Assembly (NCBI GenBank): GCA_003557545.1
Contig: PWOD01000161.1
Coordinates: 1-12,477 of the forward strand
Length of the DNA stretch: 12,477 nucleotides
Direction: 5' to 3'
Source: a bacterium
Lineage (GTDB): Bacteria; T1Sed10-126
The position numbers were made by a program, and so were the translations under genes. Below are positions 1 to 6,897 of this stretch, one piece after another. The stretch's first letter is position 1. The number at the start of each line of letters is the position of its first letter. A model generated the notes under the pieces. It had not been told where the DNA came from, did no database searches, and worked only from the letters and a program-made list of their open reading frames with translations.

Positions 1-933
1 AGTTCTGGGATAACTAACCGATCCCAGATCATTGGTTGATATCAACCGTCCAGCACTTGTTTCCCCACCAATGATACTTCCGTTCTTATCTATGATAATA
101 ATATCTTCTTCAGACTCGAGCTGGCTGTGCATCGTCACCTCCTTGATAATTATCCGTTTACCCGCCTTAATCCTGGCATTTTCAGCAAACCGACTGTAAA
201 CCAGACCACTCGCCTGAATACGCTGTTTTTCGCCACCCTTAATTCCACCTCTAACGATTATATTTCCGCTGGCTTTCAACCGGGCCCGGCCCACAATCCC
301 CATGACCCAGATATTCCCCCGGGCTTCCACCAGCCGATTTTCCACAACCTTGCCCTCTACGAAAATATTACCGTCATACCGAATATCACCTCTCTCATGG
401 TTCACATCGCCCTCGATATGCATAATTGGAAGAACGTGGACCGTATTGTCATCCCATACTACCTGGCCGGGTCGGCCGGCAAATAATCTTCGCCCATCCT
501 TACTGGCCCTTACATAACGACCCGCTTTGAACTCAACCGTTTCTCCCTCCCTAAGATCAGCTGCCAGCAGCTGCCCGGGCTTCGCCTCCTGAAGATTTTC
601 CATCGCTTCACTAAACTCAGCCAGCTGTGTTTCAATATCTTTTTTCTGCTCCCGTTTTTCAACCTCTTCTGTCTCATCCTTATTGAAACTGTATAATTTA
701 GGGATTTTTTCCTCTTCATCTTCTTCCTCCTCTTCCTCCTCATCCTCAACATTGGATCTGATAGTTGTTCCCTGCATCTCAATCAGATTATCTTCCAATT
801 CAAACAGTTCATCTTCCAGCTCAAGTATATCCTCCTCGGTCAATTCGAGATCATCATCCAACACCTCCCCCTCGAACTCCTCGTCCAGTTGTTCTTCAAG
901 TGTTTTATCCTCGAGCAACTCACCATCGGCCAT
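1..933 (-). CDS. FapA/DUF342-family protein with acidic N-terminal region (3' end cut by window edge)
   Basis: The frame is open from an ATG at 933 to the left edge, giving 311 residues without a stop. Residues 1-75 are strongly acidic, ending in a run of 13 Asp/Glu at 63-75. Residues about 90-115 look like a charged helix. From about residue 117 the pattern is that of FapA (DUF342): a KPGQLLA-like turn, then short beta-helix repeats of the type GDI-x-V-x-G (about 173-260), a hallmark Met-His-Ser at 268-270, and a GGE-x-x-AG element followed by DLGS at 289-305. Family members include Bacillus FloA-independent flagellar or polymer-associated proteins and many uncharacterised DUF342 proteins; the biochemical role is poorly known. 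An in-frame TGA two codons upstream fixes the earliest start, and AGGGTG lies 7 nt before the ATG. No signal peptide is seen, so it is probably cytoplasmic. Family assignment is firm, function is not. The C-terminus lies outside the window. Confidence 0.85.
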   Translation of the reverse strand, partial: MADGELLEDKTLEEQLDEEFEGEVLDDDLELTEEDILELEDELFELEDNLIEMQGTTIRSNVEDEEEEEEEDEEEKIPKLYSFNKDETEEVEKREQKKDIETQLAEFSEAMENLQEAKPGQLLAADLREGETVEFKAGRYVRASKDGRRLFAGRPGQVVWDDNTVHVLPIMHIEGDVNHERGDIRYDGNIFVEGKVVENRLVEARGNIWVMGIVGRARLKASGNIIVRGGIKGGEKQRIQASGLVYSRFAENARIKAGKRIIIKEVTMHSQLESEEDIIIIDKNGSIIGGETSAGRLISTNDLGSVSYPRT

Positions 934-1105
934 TAGTCAACACCCTGATCTGGAATTTACACCTTACCTCAAGAAAAAATCTCCCTGATAGCAAGTAGAT
1001 AGTATAAATAGCTTCTTTATGTCTGGTACTTTTAACACAATCCCGGATTAATTTATTCAATCAACCGTCCATAAGCTGAGATAATTATCATTATCCCCCG
1101 ACTAA
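934..1105. other. Intergenic spacer upstream of the FapA-like gene
   Basis: This 172-bp AT-rich spacer separates the stop of the zinc-ribbon membrane gene from the FapA-like start. It contains a perfect but AT-only inverted repeat at 1080-1095 (GATAAT / ATTATC) with no T-run. On the minus strand a TATACT hexamer at 1001-1006 could be a -10 box, but no convincing -35 lies 16-18 nt upstream. It may hold a separate promoter for the FapA-like gene. I cannot support a specific site. Confidence 0.3.
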
Positions 1106-1558
1106 TTAAGTCCCGAGGCTGGCGATAAGGATCACCATCCAGTAAACTGCCAGCAAAAGATTAGCAACCAACAACAATCCACCAATAAACCAGGTAACCG
1201 GCCAACTTTTCACAGTTCTGATCTCAATATATTTCAGCTGAACTGTCCAGATGACAGCCCAGAAAAGCCAGAATCCAAGAGCAGTAATAAGTCCGCCGGT
1301 TGACAGACTATCGACCAGCAAACCCCGACCTGTAAGGGTCCAGAACACTGTAGAAATAAACAAAATCAACGCTCCAGGACCATACCATCCATACCACAGT
1401 TGACCCAGGCCGGGCAGAATAATCGACAGCAGATAAACAGTCCGTGGTTTTGACGGATTTATCAACCTGCTCATTGTAAGAGGGGTCCCACAACAGCTAC
1501 AAGCGGACGGTTTACCAAAGACCCGCCCCCGGCAAGTCGGGCATTCCGGCCGGCTAAT
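1106..1558 (-). CDS. Multi-pass membrane protein with N-terminal zinc ribbon (start codon non-standard, uncertain)
   Basis: The product, about 150 residues, begins with a zinc-ribbon-like cluster: CPTC, then C-x-CC-G eleven residues later. Four hydrophobic segments follow. The first reads LSIILPGLGQLWYGW, which resembles the start of TM2-like membrane proteins. No ATG, GTG or TTG lies in frame close before the Cys cluster. The nearest standard starts are TTG at 1657, which would bury 100 nt of the gene inside sppA and has no ribosome-binding site, and ATG at 1474, which would delete the zinc ribbon. I place the start at ATT 1558, which shares a base with the sppA stop (ATTAG) and has GGGGAAG 7 nt upstream; that arrangement mimics ATGA-type coupling. 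The overlap puts the gene in the sppA operon. Function is unknown; a membrane quality-control role beside sppA would be inference only. Confidence 0.65.
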   Translation of the reverse strand: MSRPECPTCRGRVFGKPSACSCCGTPLTMSRLINPSKPRTVYLLSIILPGLGQLWYGWYGPGALILFISTVFWTLTGRGLLVDSLSTGGLITALGFWLFWAVIWTVQLKYIEIRTVKSWPVTWFIGGLLLVANLLLAVYWMVILIASLGT

Positions 1559-2492
1559 TGGTATTACTTCCCCATTCAGGAGCTTTATACAACAATCTAA
1601 TACCCTGGTCTGAGCTGCCCAGATTTGATTCAAAAAAATCCAGAATACGTCCAACAAAACGAACTGTTGAGGTCTCCCGACGGCGCATTTCCTCTAGTTG
1701 TACATCATCCTCTAGACCTGCCGCCTGGCGAGCAACTTCAATCGCATCTGCCCGGCCACCAAGCAGGTCAACCAACCCCTTTTCCAGGGCTTGACGACCA
1801 CTGAATATACGCCCATCAGCCAGACTTTCCAACTGCTGACGTCCGAGCTGTTTTCGGGCACCTGCAACATGTTCAATAAACTGATCATAAACATCCATTA
1901 CCAGTTCCTGCAGAAGCTCTCGGTCCATGTCAGACATATCTCGAAAGGGTGAACCCAGATCTTTAAACTGACCGGAGCGGATAACCTCATAGTCAACACC
2001 GATTTTTTCAACCAGATCATGGGCTCTTACAAACTGTATCATGACCCCGATACTACCGACTATACTACCCGGATTTACCACGATGGTATCACTGTTAACA
2101 GCCACGTGATATGCTCCTGAAGCCCCCATGTTTCTGATAAAAGAGATAACAGGTTTTCCGGTTTTAGCTCGATACCCGGCCAGGGCATGACTGAGTTCCT
2201 GTGTAGGTCCAACAGCGCCACCCGGACTATCAATATCAACCAGCAAAGCCTTCACATCGCGGCGATCTTCAAGTTGCTGTATGCGGTTGATATGGGGCTG
2301 AATATCATCTATGAATCCAGTCAAACTTATGACGGCGATTCTATCCTGACCAGGAACTGTAATAAATCCCGGATACAGGGTTCCAATAACTCCCCAGAAG
2401 ATTAAACTCTGGATTGCTAAAAAAACAACCAGTCCTCCAATTATCAAAAAAGTTAACAATCTCCCAAGGTTTTTCATCCAGCCTTTTTCCAC
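1554..2492 (-). CDS. sppA: Signal peptide peptidase SppA, 36K type
   Basis: This membrane-bound serine protease cleaves signal peptides left in the membrane after export and may also act on other membrane peptides. At 312 residues it has the length of the short, single-domain (36K, Bacillus-like) form. Residues about 10-40 form a hydrophobic N-terminal anchor. Family landmarks are visible: DIDSPGG at 86-92, the nucleophile Ser125 in GASGAY, the GSIGV segment at 146-150, and the general base Lys177 in SGQFKDLGSP. The start is GTG at 2492, with GGTGAG 5 nt upstream; an ATG five codons later behind AAAAAGG is a possible alternative. It lies 29 nt after the small zinc-ribbon gene, and its TAG overlaps the next gene. 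Both catalytic residues are present, so it is predicted to be active. Confidence 0.93.
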   Translation of the reverse strand: MEKGWMKNLGRLLTFLIIGGLVVFLAIQSLIFWGVIGTLYPGFITVPGQDRIAVISLTGFIDDIQPHINRIQQLEDRRDVKALLVDIDSPGGAVGPTQELSHALAGYRAKTGKPVISFIRNMGASGAYHVAVNSDTIVVNPGSIVGSIGVMIQFVRAHDLVEKIGVDYEVIRSGQFKDLGSPFRDMSDMDRELLQELVMDVYDQFIEHVAGARKQLGRQQLESLADGRIFSGRQALEKGLVDLLGGRADAIEVARQAAGLEDDVQLEEMRRRETSTVRFVGRILDFFESNLGSSDQGIRLLYKAPEWGSNTN

Positions 2493-2521
2493 AATAACTC
2501 ACCACACAATTTTAAAATAAA

Positions 2522-2767
2522 TTATCCATCTGTGACTCGCTGATAGCAGTAGGGACAACCTTTAATTTTCAACTCTGATTCATGTTGATTTTTTCTTATT
2601 TCACTGGCCAGTAAAGATTGGTTTTGAGTAAGCGTTGAACCACAAAGTGGGCAGGTTCGTTTCAGTGGTCGTTTTTTTTTCGATCCAGAAAGGCCCCAGA
2701 CCCTAACCAGAGCAATCATCACACCGGCTATTAATAACAGATAGAGAAACCAGATAAATTCAGTCAT
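2522..2767 (-). CDS. Small membrane-anchored zinc-ribbon protein
   Basis: The 81-residue product has one hydrophobic segment at about residues 4-24, a basic stretch (KKKRPLKR, 30-37), then a likely zinc ribbon with CPLC at 39-42 and CPYC at 71-74, spaced by a polar helix-like stretch. The positive charges after the hydrophobic segment suggest the ribbon faces the cytoplasm. I chose ATG 2767 over a TTG six codons upstream because the ATG overlaps the stop of the preceding gene by 8 nt (ATGACTGA), a typical translational-coupling arrangement. The next gene, sppA, starts 29 nt downstream. No specific family is recognised and function is unknown; zinc binding is inferred from the Cys pairs. Confidence 0.75.
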   Translation of the reverse strand: MTEFIWFLYLLLIAGVMIALVRVWGLSGSKKKRPLKRTCPLCGSTLTQNQSLLASEIRKNQHESELKIKGCPYCYQRVTDG

Positions 2768-5700
2768 CCAGACCACCACTTCCAATTAACTCTGGCAGTT
2801 CTATTGCTGATTTTTCACGCGACCTATCTAAGTATAAAATATCTCGGCTATAAGTTAAAAACTTTTGTAGATCGGCAGGCAAATAATTCTTCAAATAATC
2901 GACCAGCTGAAACCTCCCGGGATCTGTTTTCTTACTGAACAGAACCAGCTTATTCTGCAGGTTGAAAATATCTGGATAGTTTTCAAACAGCCGCAGTAAC
3001 TCTCCAGTCTCTCCAAGCTCCAGCAAACTATCTTTTAATAAATAAATGGCATATTGATGGTATCGACCATCTTCAACCAATGAAACAAACAGTTCTAACC
3101 GGGAACGAGCCCGTCCATAATCTCCCTTCTGGTAATATTTGACTGCAGTTTCCAACAGTGGTACCGGCTCAGGTGGATAGAGCAAGGTTGTCTGTTCCTC
3201 TCCAAATTGATCCGGCTGAATGATTTTTGAAAAAGGACTGCTCAGATGATGAGAATAGGAAACAGAATAAAGTTCTACATAACCAGCCGGCAGCTTATCC
3301 TCCATAAACAGGCCGCCTGGATCAGTTTCAAACCAGCGACCACCAGGATATAAAAACAGCGGTATTCCAGACAATGATACCGGACCATCTGAAACTATCC
3401 GGCCCCTGACTCCCCCCCTGGAGATTTCCCCGTCGGTTGCAATTTCCACCAGATAACCCTGATCATCAGCTGATAGCAGCCCGATTACAGGACCGTTTTC
3501 CAGAGGTTTCAAAAGTTCTAATTCACCAACTATTTCCAGCAGAGATTTACGCTCTTCATACCTCTCATCCCAGCTTATCAGCTCAGAAATACCTCCCCGA
3601 GTAATCAGTAACAAATATCTATCAGTTCCCTGTTTTACCACTTGAACAATTTGATTTTCCGAACGATAAATTTCAGTCTTTTCCTGCCAGACCACCGTTT
3701 CTCCAGAAATTTGTACATAACCACTATTTACCACCCACTCTGGTCCCTCCTGTTTTACCGAATAAAACAGCTCTGTTTCCTCACTTAATTTACCAAGCTG
3801 CTGCAATCCCGAACTGTTCTTCAAAACTCCTGAGTCGGACTCTCCCACCCGATGGTACCGATGAATCAATTTAGTATCCCCACTTCCCGAGATAGCAGGA
3901 AAAACCAACATATTCTGCGCCACCAAAAAATCTCCGGTTCCAACCGGGTAATCAATTATACCAGTTTCAGACACCCTGTAAATTCCACGCTCCGCCGTCA
4001 ACAACCTGTATTTACCCCGGTCATCAACTGATTCCCAAAAATACAGTCTATTGGCATCAGGATCCACATAAAAGAATCGTGGGGTTTTAGCGGTACGTCG
4101 CAATACATCCTCAAATTTTCCTGTGGAATGATCATATTCATAAAAGGCACCAGCTGACCGGGGAGCGATCCCCTCCTTACCGTAAAACAATGTCTGGTTA
4201 TGATCAATTCTGTAAGCTTCCGTTATCATTAGACTCCGACGGGGTGATCGATAAAGCGACGGTACTGAAGGCTTGTTTTCGACGATCGAAAGCTGTTCAC
4301 CTGATTTTTCCAGCACCAACAGCCCCTCAGCAAAATTTGTCAGGTAAACCGGATCCCTCAGACCCTCAATCACTCCCCGCGGAAATCCATCTTTATCAAA
4401 CCGTTGAATATAATCAGGAAACAAAATATAGATGAATCCATCGCCACCATAATGAACTCCGGACGGCTGAAGATTAGGCCATCCGGCCAGTTCTGAAACC
4501 CTGGGAACAGGCAAAACCCTCTCCAGACTACCCTGCCGATCAATCAGCATCACAACTCGTTGATCACCAATCCCGGGAACTATTACCTTTCCCGAAAATC
4601 CCAGGTATTGTTCATCCACACCAACAAACTCCAGCTTTCCAAAATATTGTAGAGCCGCGGTATCAAGATTTATCTGTTCTACCAGCTCATTATCTCGGTT
4701 GTACGCCCCGACTGCCATCTCTGACCGGAAAAAATAATAGATCAAGCCCTCGGAGTTACGAATACTCTGGGGGATATTTAAATATTGAACAGCGGACACT
4801 GGAACCGCTTCCCAGGAAATCTCTTGAATCTCCCGCGATTCCCCCCGGTCTGTCAGTTTCACCCTGGTTGGACTGTCCCCCCCCATATAGAGAAAAACTG
4901 TTTCACCGACTGTTTCATCCTTTTCAAACCAGATCTTTGAGGAACTTCTCGGAAATAACTGATAATTAGAAAAATCGATGACCGGGTCTGGATCATAACG
5001 TCTACTGAGGAAAAAAAAGATTCTTCGCCCAATCTCAAGTTCTGTCTCATAAAGCGCTTTATCCGCCAATATATAGCCGGTACCCTGATGAACCGCAAAA
5101 TCTACAGGGGTAAATTCCTGGCGACTGTCAAAAACATATTCAATCCCGGTGTCAACCTTATATTTAACAATTCTTCCGGTATTTTTTAAAAAATAAATAT
5201 TATCCCCCTCAATATCCAGGCCAATCAGCCCTGAATAACTGCGGCTTTCAACTAACCGACGAGTGTCATAAATAAATACCGTATCACCCGACCGGGTCAC
5301 CAGTTTACCGCCATCAGTAACTCCAACCGCATCACCCCTGAAAAGAGGGAAAACAGTGTCGGACAGCACCTGTGAGTTTGTTTCATCGATTCTGGTTAAG
5401 AGTCCTGTGTCTGGCTGAATAAACAGCTGATTATCATGTTTAAATATTCGCCTGACCGGACCAGATATTTCCAACGGTGGACTATCTGCGAAAAATGGTT
5501 GGATATAAAAACTATCCGCGGTCAAAGCAAGTTTTTTATCAAAATACCAGTATTCGTCATAATCATCCCAAAACCCGTTCAACTCAACTGTTATCGAACT
5601 TTCCCGCAAAAATTTACCTGTTCGCTTTTCTCGATAACTGCTGATTTCCGGTTTGATCACAGGACTACCAGGGGTAAAATTTTCCAGATTAATAAACCGG

Positions 5701-5918
5701 TACGTAGAAAAATTAGCATCCCACATTGCTACCCGCCCGGTCGAACTAATCTCCAACGAAACCGGGTTTTCTAAAAAAATCTCCGGTTCCTCGGTCAATC
5801 TAAAACTGAGAGGAAGATCAAAAGTTTCAGCCAGGAGGCTGCCAGGTCCCAGCAAAATCAATCCAAGGATGATAATCGGATAAAATATTTTCCAAAATTG
5901 GACAGTTCTAAACAACAA
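2760..5918 (-). CDS. Large exported protein with beta-propeller-like body and TPR-like C-terminus, function unknown
   Basis: The product has 1052 residues. The N-terminus carries a Sec signal peptide: hydrophobic core at about 13-28, likely cleavage after LLA at about residue 30. There is no lipobox and no cysteine anywhere in the protein. The long middle part is rich in beta-strand and turn patterns with repeated Gly-Asp-Gly and Tyr-x-Phe motifs; the segment around 491-512 (GDGFIYILF, then IQRFDKDG) is typical of NHL or six-bladed propeller blades. Residues about 918-1040 are helical and TPR-like (YYQKGDYGRARSRLELFVSL). The start is TTG 5918 (or TTG 5915), directly after an in-frame TAA, with GGTGAT about 5 nt upstream; no ATG fits. 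A strong promoter lies about 50 nt upstream. It is first in an operon with the small zinc-ribbon gene and sppA. It is probably periplasmic or cell-surface. I recognise no named family. Confidence 0.8.
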   Translation of the reverse strand: MLFRTVQFWKIFYPIIILGLILLGPGSLLAETFDLPLSFRLTEEPEIFLENPVSLEISSTGRVAMWDANFSTYRFINLENFTPGSPVIKPEISSYREKRTGKFLRESSITVELNGFWDDYDEYWYFDKKLALTADSFYIQPFFADSPPLEISGPVRRIFKHDNQLFIQPDTGLLTRIDETNSQVLSDTVFPLFRGDAVGVTDGGKLVTRSGDTVFIYDTRRLVESRSYSGLIGLDIEGDNIYFLKNTGRIVKYKVDTGIEYVFDSRQEFTPVDFAVHQGTGYILADKALYETELEIGRRIFFFLSRRYDPDPVIDFSNYQLFPRSSSKIWFEKDETVGETVFLYMGGDSPTRVKLTDRGESREIQEISWEAVPVSAVQYLNIPQSIRNSEGLIYYFFRSEMAVGAYNRDNELVEQINLDTAALQYFGKLEFVGVDEQYLGFSGKVIVPGIGDQRVVMLIDRQGSLERVLPVPRVSELAGWPNLQPSGVHYGGDGFIYILFPDYIQRFDKDGFPRGVIEGLRDPVYLTNFAEGLLVLEKSGEQLSIVENKPSVPSLYRSPRRSLMITEAYRIDHNQTLFYGKEGIAPRSAGAFYEYDHSTGKFEDVLRRTAKTPRFFYVDPDANRLYFWESVDDRGKYRLLTAERGIYRVSETGIIDYPVGTGDFLVAQNMLVFPAISGSGDTKLIHRYHRVGESDSGVLKNSSGLQQLGKLSEETELFYSVKQEGPEWVVNSGYVQISGETVVWQEKTEIYRSENQIVQVVKQGTDRYLLLITRGGISELISWDERYEERKSLLEIVGELELLKPLENGPVIGLLSADDQGYLVEIATDGEISRGGVRGRIVSDGPVSLSGIPLFLYPGGRWFETDPGGLFMEDKLPAGYVELYSVSYSHHLSSPFSKIIQPDQFGEEQTTLLYPPEPVPLLETAVKYYQKGDYGRARSRLELFVSLVEDGRYHQYAIYLLKDSLLELGETGELLRLFENYPDIFNLQNKLVLFSKKTDPGRFQLVDYLKNYLPADLQKFLTYSRDILYLDRSREKSAIELPELIGSGGLDD

Positions 5919-5925
5919 TTATAAT
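5898..5925 (+). promoter_or_regulatory. Candidate plus-strand promoter inside the 5' end of the minus-strand gene
   Basis: TTGGAC at 5898-5903 and a perfect TATAAT at 5920-5925 are separated by 16 bp. It points toward the terminator-like hairpin at 6025-6064 and would give a transcript of roughly 130 nt running through the opposing promoter. The -35 match is modest and the region is AT-rich, so chance occurrence is quite possible. Confidence 0.3.
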
Positions 5926-5964
5926 CACCATATAGTCTGAAATAATCTAACCAAATAAGATCTG

Positions 5965-5992
5965 ATAATATTTACACAGAAGATCCAGTCAA
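5965..5992 (-). promoter_or_regulatory. Sigma70-type promoter for the propeller protein/zinc ribbon/sppA operon
   Basis: On the minus strand TTGACT (5992-5987, five of six to TTGACA) and TATTAT (5970-5965, five of six to TATAAT) are separated by 16 bp. Transcription would start near 5958, leaving a leader of about 40 nt before the TTG start at 5918. It is the best promoter match in the window for the minus-strand genes. Confidence 0.6.
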
Positions 5993-6024
5993 CAGTTGAT
6001 AAGAATATTTTAACCTTTATCAAG

Positions 6025-6064
6025 CGGTTTGCAGTGATTCCGTCACTGAAAAACCGGTTTTTTT
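6025..6064 (+). terminator. Rho-independent terminator-like hairpin on the plus strand, with no known gene upstream
   Basis: CGGTTT (6025-6030) pairs with AAACCG (6051-6056), and CAGTGA (6032-6037) pairs with TCACTG (6043-6048), around a TTCCG loop. A small internal loop (G against AA) separates the two 6-bp helices. G and then seven T residues follow (6058-6064). The T-run makes it directional for plus-strand transcripts; the minus-strand reading lacks one. No plus-strand gene lies to its left, so it either ends an unannotated short RNA or shields the rpmB promoter (6085-6113) from read-through. Confidence 0.55.
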
Positions 6065-6084
6065 CCTCTATAAACCATTTTCTG

Positions 6085-6113
6085 TTGTATTATCAGACGA
6101 ACTTGCCTATAAT
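6085..6113 (+). promoter_or_regulatory. Promoter of the rpmB-rpmG-tRNA-Leu transcript
   Basis: A perfect TATAAT at 6108-6113 is preceded, at the optimal 17-bp spacing, by TTGTAT (6085-6090), a weak -35 that keeps the TTG. Transcription would start near 6120 and give a leader of about 180 nt before rpmB. It lies 20 bp after the terminator-like T-run. Confidence 0.55.
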
Positions 6114-6193
6114 AATACCTAAACTCAGAGTTCTTATATAGATTTCTCCATCTCAGCTGACCCAGCCCGATCAATCTTCTGGGGAAATTCAAT

Positions 6194-6244
6194 AAAATCT
6201 GCCGGCTCTACGGCCAGATTTTGTTATGCGGTCCAGCTGCGGAC
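6194..6244 (+). promoter_or_regulatory. Structured 5' leader of rpmB with two hairpins
   Basis: The first hairpin spans 6194-6222: AAAATCT pairs with AGATTTT, and GCCG pairs with CGGC, around loop GCTCTA with one bulged C. The second spans 6231-6244: GTCC and GGAC around AGCTGC. They sit in the middle of a leader of about 180 nt. The first ends in TTTT that belongs to its own stem, so it is at most a weak terminator or attenuator. Autoregulation by a ribosomal protein is plausible for such a leader, but no known L28-binding motif is recognised here. Confidence 0.35.
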
Positions 6245-6298
6245 TCTGTTTAGATGACGATGATTAAATTTTATTTTAGTTTGGAAGGAGCGATAAAA

Positions 6299-6535
6299 AT
6301 GCCCAGATATTGCCAGGTCACAGGGAAAAAGACTGTCACTGCAAATAATGTTTCCCACGCCAACAACCGAACCCGGCGGACCCAGAAACCGAACCTTCAG
6401 AAAAAGAAATTTTTTCTTCCCGGCGAACAACGCTGGATCAAACTGCAGGTTTCCGCCCGGGGGATTAGAATCATTGATAAAAAAGGTATTGAACAGGTAG
6501 TCAAAGAGATGCGCGAACGCGGCGAAAAAATTTAG
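6299..6535 (+). CDS. rpmB: 50S ribosomal protein L28
   Basis: The 78-residue product is a component of the large ribosomal subunit. It opens with [21 protein letters not shown], matching the conserved L28 start (C-x-x-TGK, then NNVSHANN-x-T-x-R), and ends with [18 protein letters not shown] and RGEKI, very like the proteobacterial form. The ATG at 6299 is chosen because GGAAGGAG lies 8 nt upstream; an in-frame ATG at 6254 would add 15 hydrophobic residues not found in L28 and would contain that ribosome-binding site. rpmG follows after 78 nt, probably on the same transcript. Confidence 0.96.
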   Translation: MPRYCQVTGKKTVTANNVSHANNRTRRTQKPNLQKKKFFLPGEQRWIKLQVSARGIRIIDKKGIEQVVKEMRERGEKI

Positions 6536-6613
6536 TTGGTCAAAAAAATTCTTTGCTCCAACCAGATGATCGTACGCGAAACTAACAATTAAGGTACTGG
6601 ACGGTGAAACTTG

Positions 6614-6790
6614 ATGGCACGTGAAAAGATTAAGATGGTAAGCACGGCTGGAACCGGTTATTTCTATACGACTTTTAAAAACCGTACCAATAACCGTGAC
6701 AAACTAATCTTAAAAAAATATGACCCTGTAGTTAAAAAACATGTTGAGTTTGAAGAGAAGGAAATGGATTCAGGGCGGAAAAAAGGCTAG
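6614..6790 (+). CDS. rpmG: 50S ribosomal protein L33 (cysteine-free type)
   Basis: The 58-residue product is a large-subunit ribosomal protein. It reads [19 protein letters not shown], then [23 protein letters not shown], which is the standard L33 pattern. It lacks the zinc-binding Cys pairs of the other L33 form, as in proteobacterial L33. Its C-terminus ([12 protein letters not shown]) is a few residues longer than the usual KEAKIK ending. The ATG at 6614 has GGACGGTGA upstream, about 6 nt away. The rpmB-rpmG order is the classical pairing. The TAG stop is 7 nt before the tRNA gene, so the mRNA probably carries the tRNA as well. Confidence 0.95.
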   Translation: MAREKIKMVSTAGTGYFYTTFKNRTNNRDKLILKKYDPVVKKHVEFEEKEMDSGRKKG

Positions 6791-6797
6791 ACAGTTA

Positions 6798-6883
6798 GCC
6801 GGAGTGGCGGAACCGGCAGACGCGCGGGATTCAAAATCCCGTGGGCTATTACGCCCGTGTGGGTTCGAGTCCCACCTCCGGCA
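6798..6883 (+). tRNA. tRNA-Leu (anticodon CAA)
   Basis: The acceptor stem is GCCGGAG (6798-6804) paired with CTCCGGC (6876-6882), with discriminator A6883. The anticodon stem CGGGA/TCCCG (6825-6829, 6837-6841) closes a seven-base loop with anticodon CAA at 6832-6834, reading UUG. A long variable arm (GGGC/GCCC) marks a class II tRNA, as expected for leucine. The T arm is GTGGG-TTCGAGT-CCCAC. CCA is not encoded. The gene starts 7 nt after the rpmG stop and is likely cut from the rpmB-rpmG transcript by RNase P. Confidence 0.97.
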
Positions 6884-6897
6884 TTTGATTGTTGAAC

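Larger units (their letters stand above)
5932..6064 (+). ncRNA. Candidate short untranslated RNA between divergent promoters
   Basis: This is the interval a transcript would cover if it began about 7 nt after the TATAAT at 5920-5925 and ended at the T-run at 6058-6064. It has no ATG-initiated reading frame. It would be antisense to the first part of the 5' leader of the 1052-residue protein mRNA and would cross that gene's -10 and -35 boxes, so it could act by antisense pairing or transcriptional interference. It matches no RNA family I recognise. The call rests only on promoter-like and terminator-like elements at suitable spacing. Confidence 0.2.

Noticed and set aside
127-486. Plus-strand frame of 119 codons opposite the FapA-like gene
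   Set aside because: The opposite strand carries a continuous family-matching frame; this product is low in recognisable pattern and is a shadow.
41-1072. Twelve-base match (ATCAACCGTCCA) near position 41 and near 1061
   Set aside because: One short pair, one copy inside a coding region, no flanking similarity; expected by chance.
1080-1095. Inverted repeat GATAAT/ATTATC after the zinc-ribbon membrane gene as a terminator
   Set aside because: The stem is almost all A-T with no T-run after it on the minus strand.
6226-6267. Thirteen-codon open frame in the rpmB leader ([13 protein letters not shown])
   Set aside because: No ribosome-binding site precedes it and the residues suggest no attenuation logic; it most likely occurs by chance.
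6254-6298. In-frame ATG adding 15 residues to L28
   Set aside because: The extension is hydrophobic, absent from L28 proteins, and contains the ribosome-binding site GGAAGGAG used by the ATG at 6299.
6798-6883. tRNA-Leu as a mobile-element integration site
   Set aside because: No integrase, phage or plasmid gene and no duplicate of the tRNA 3' end is visible in the window.
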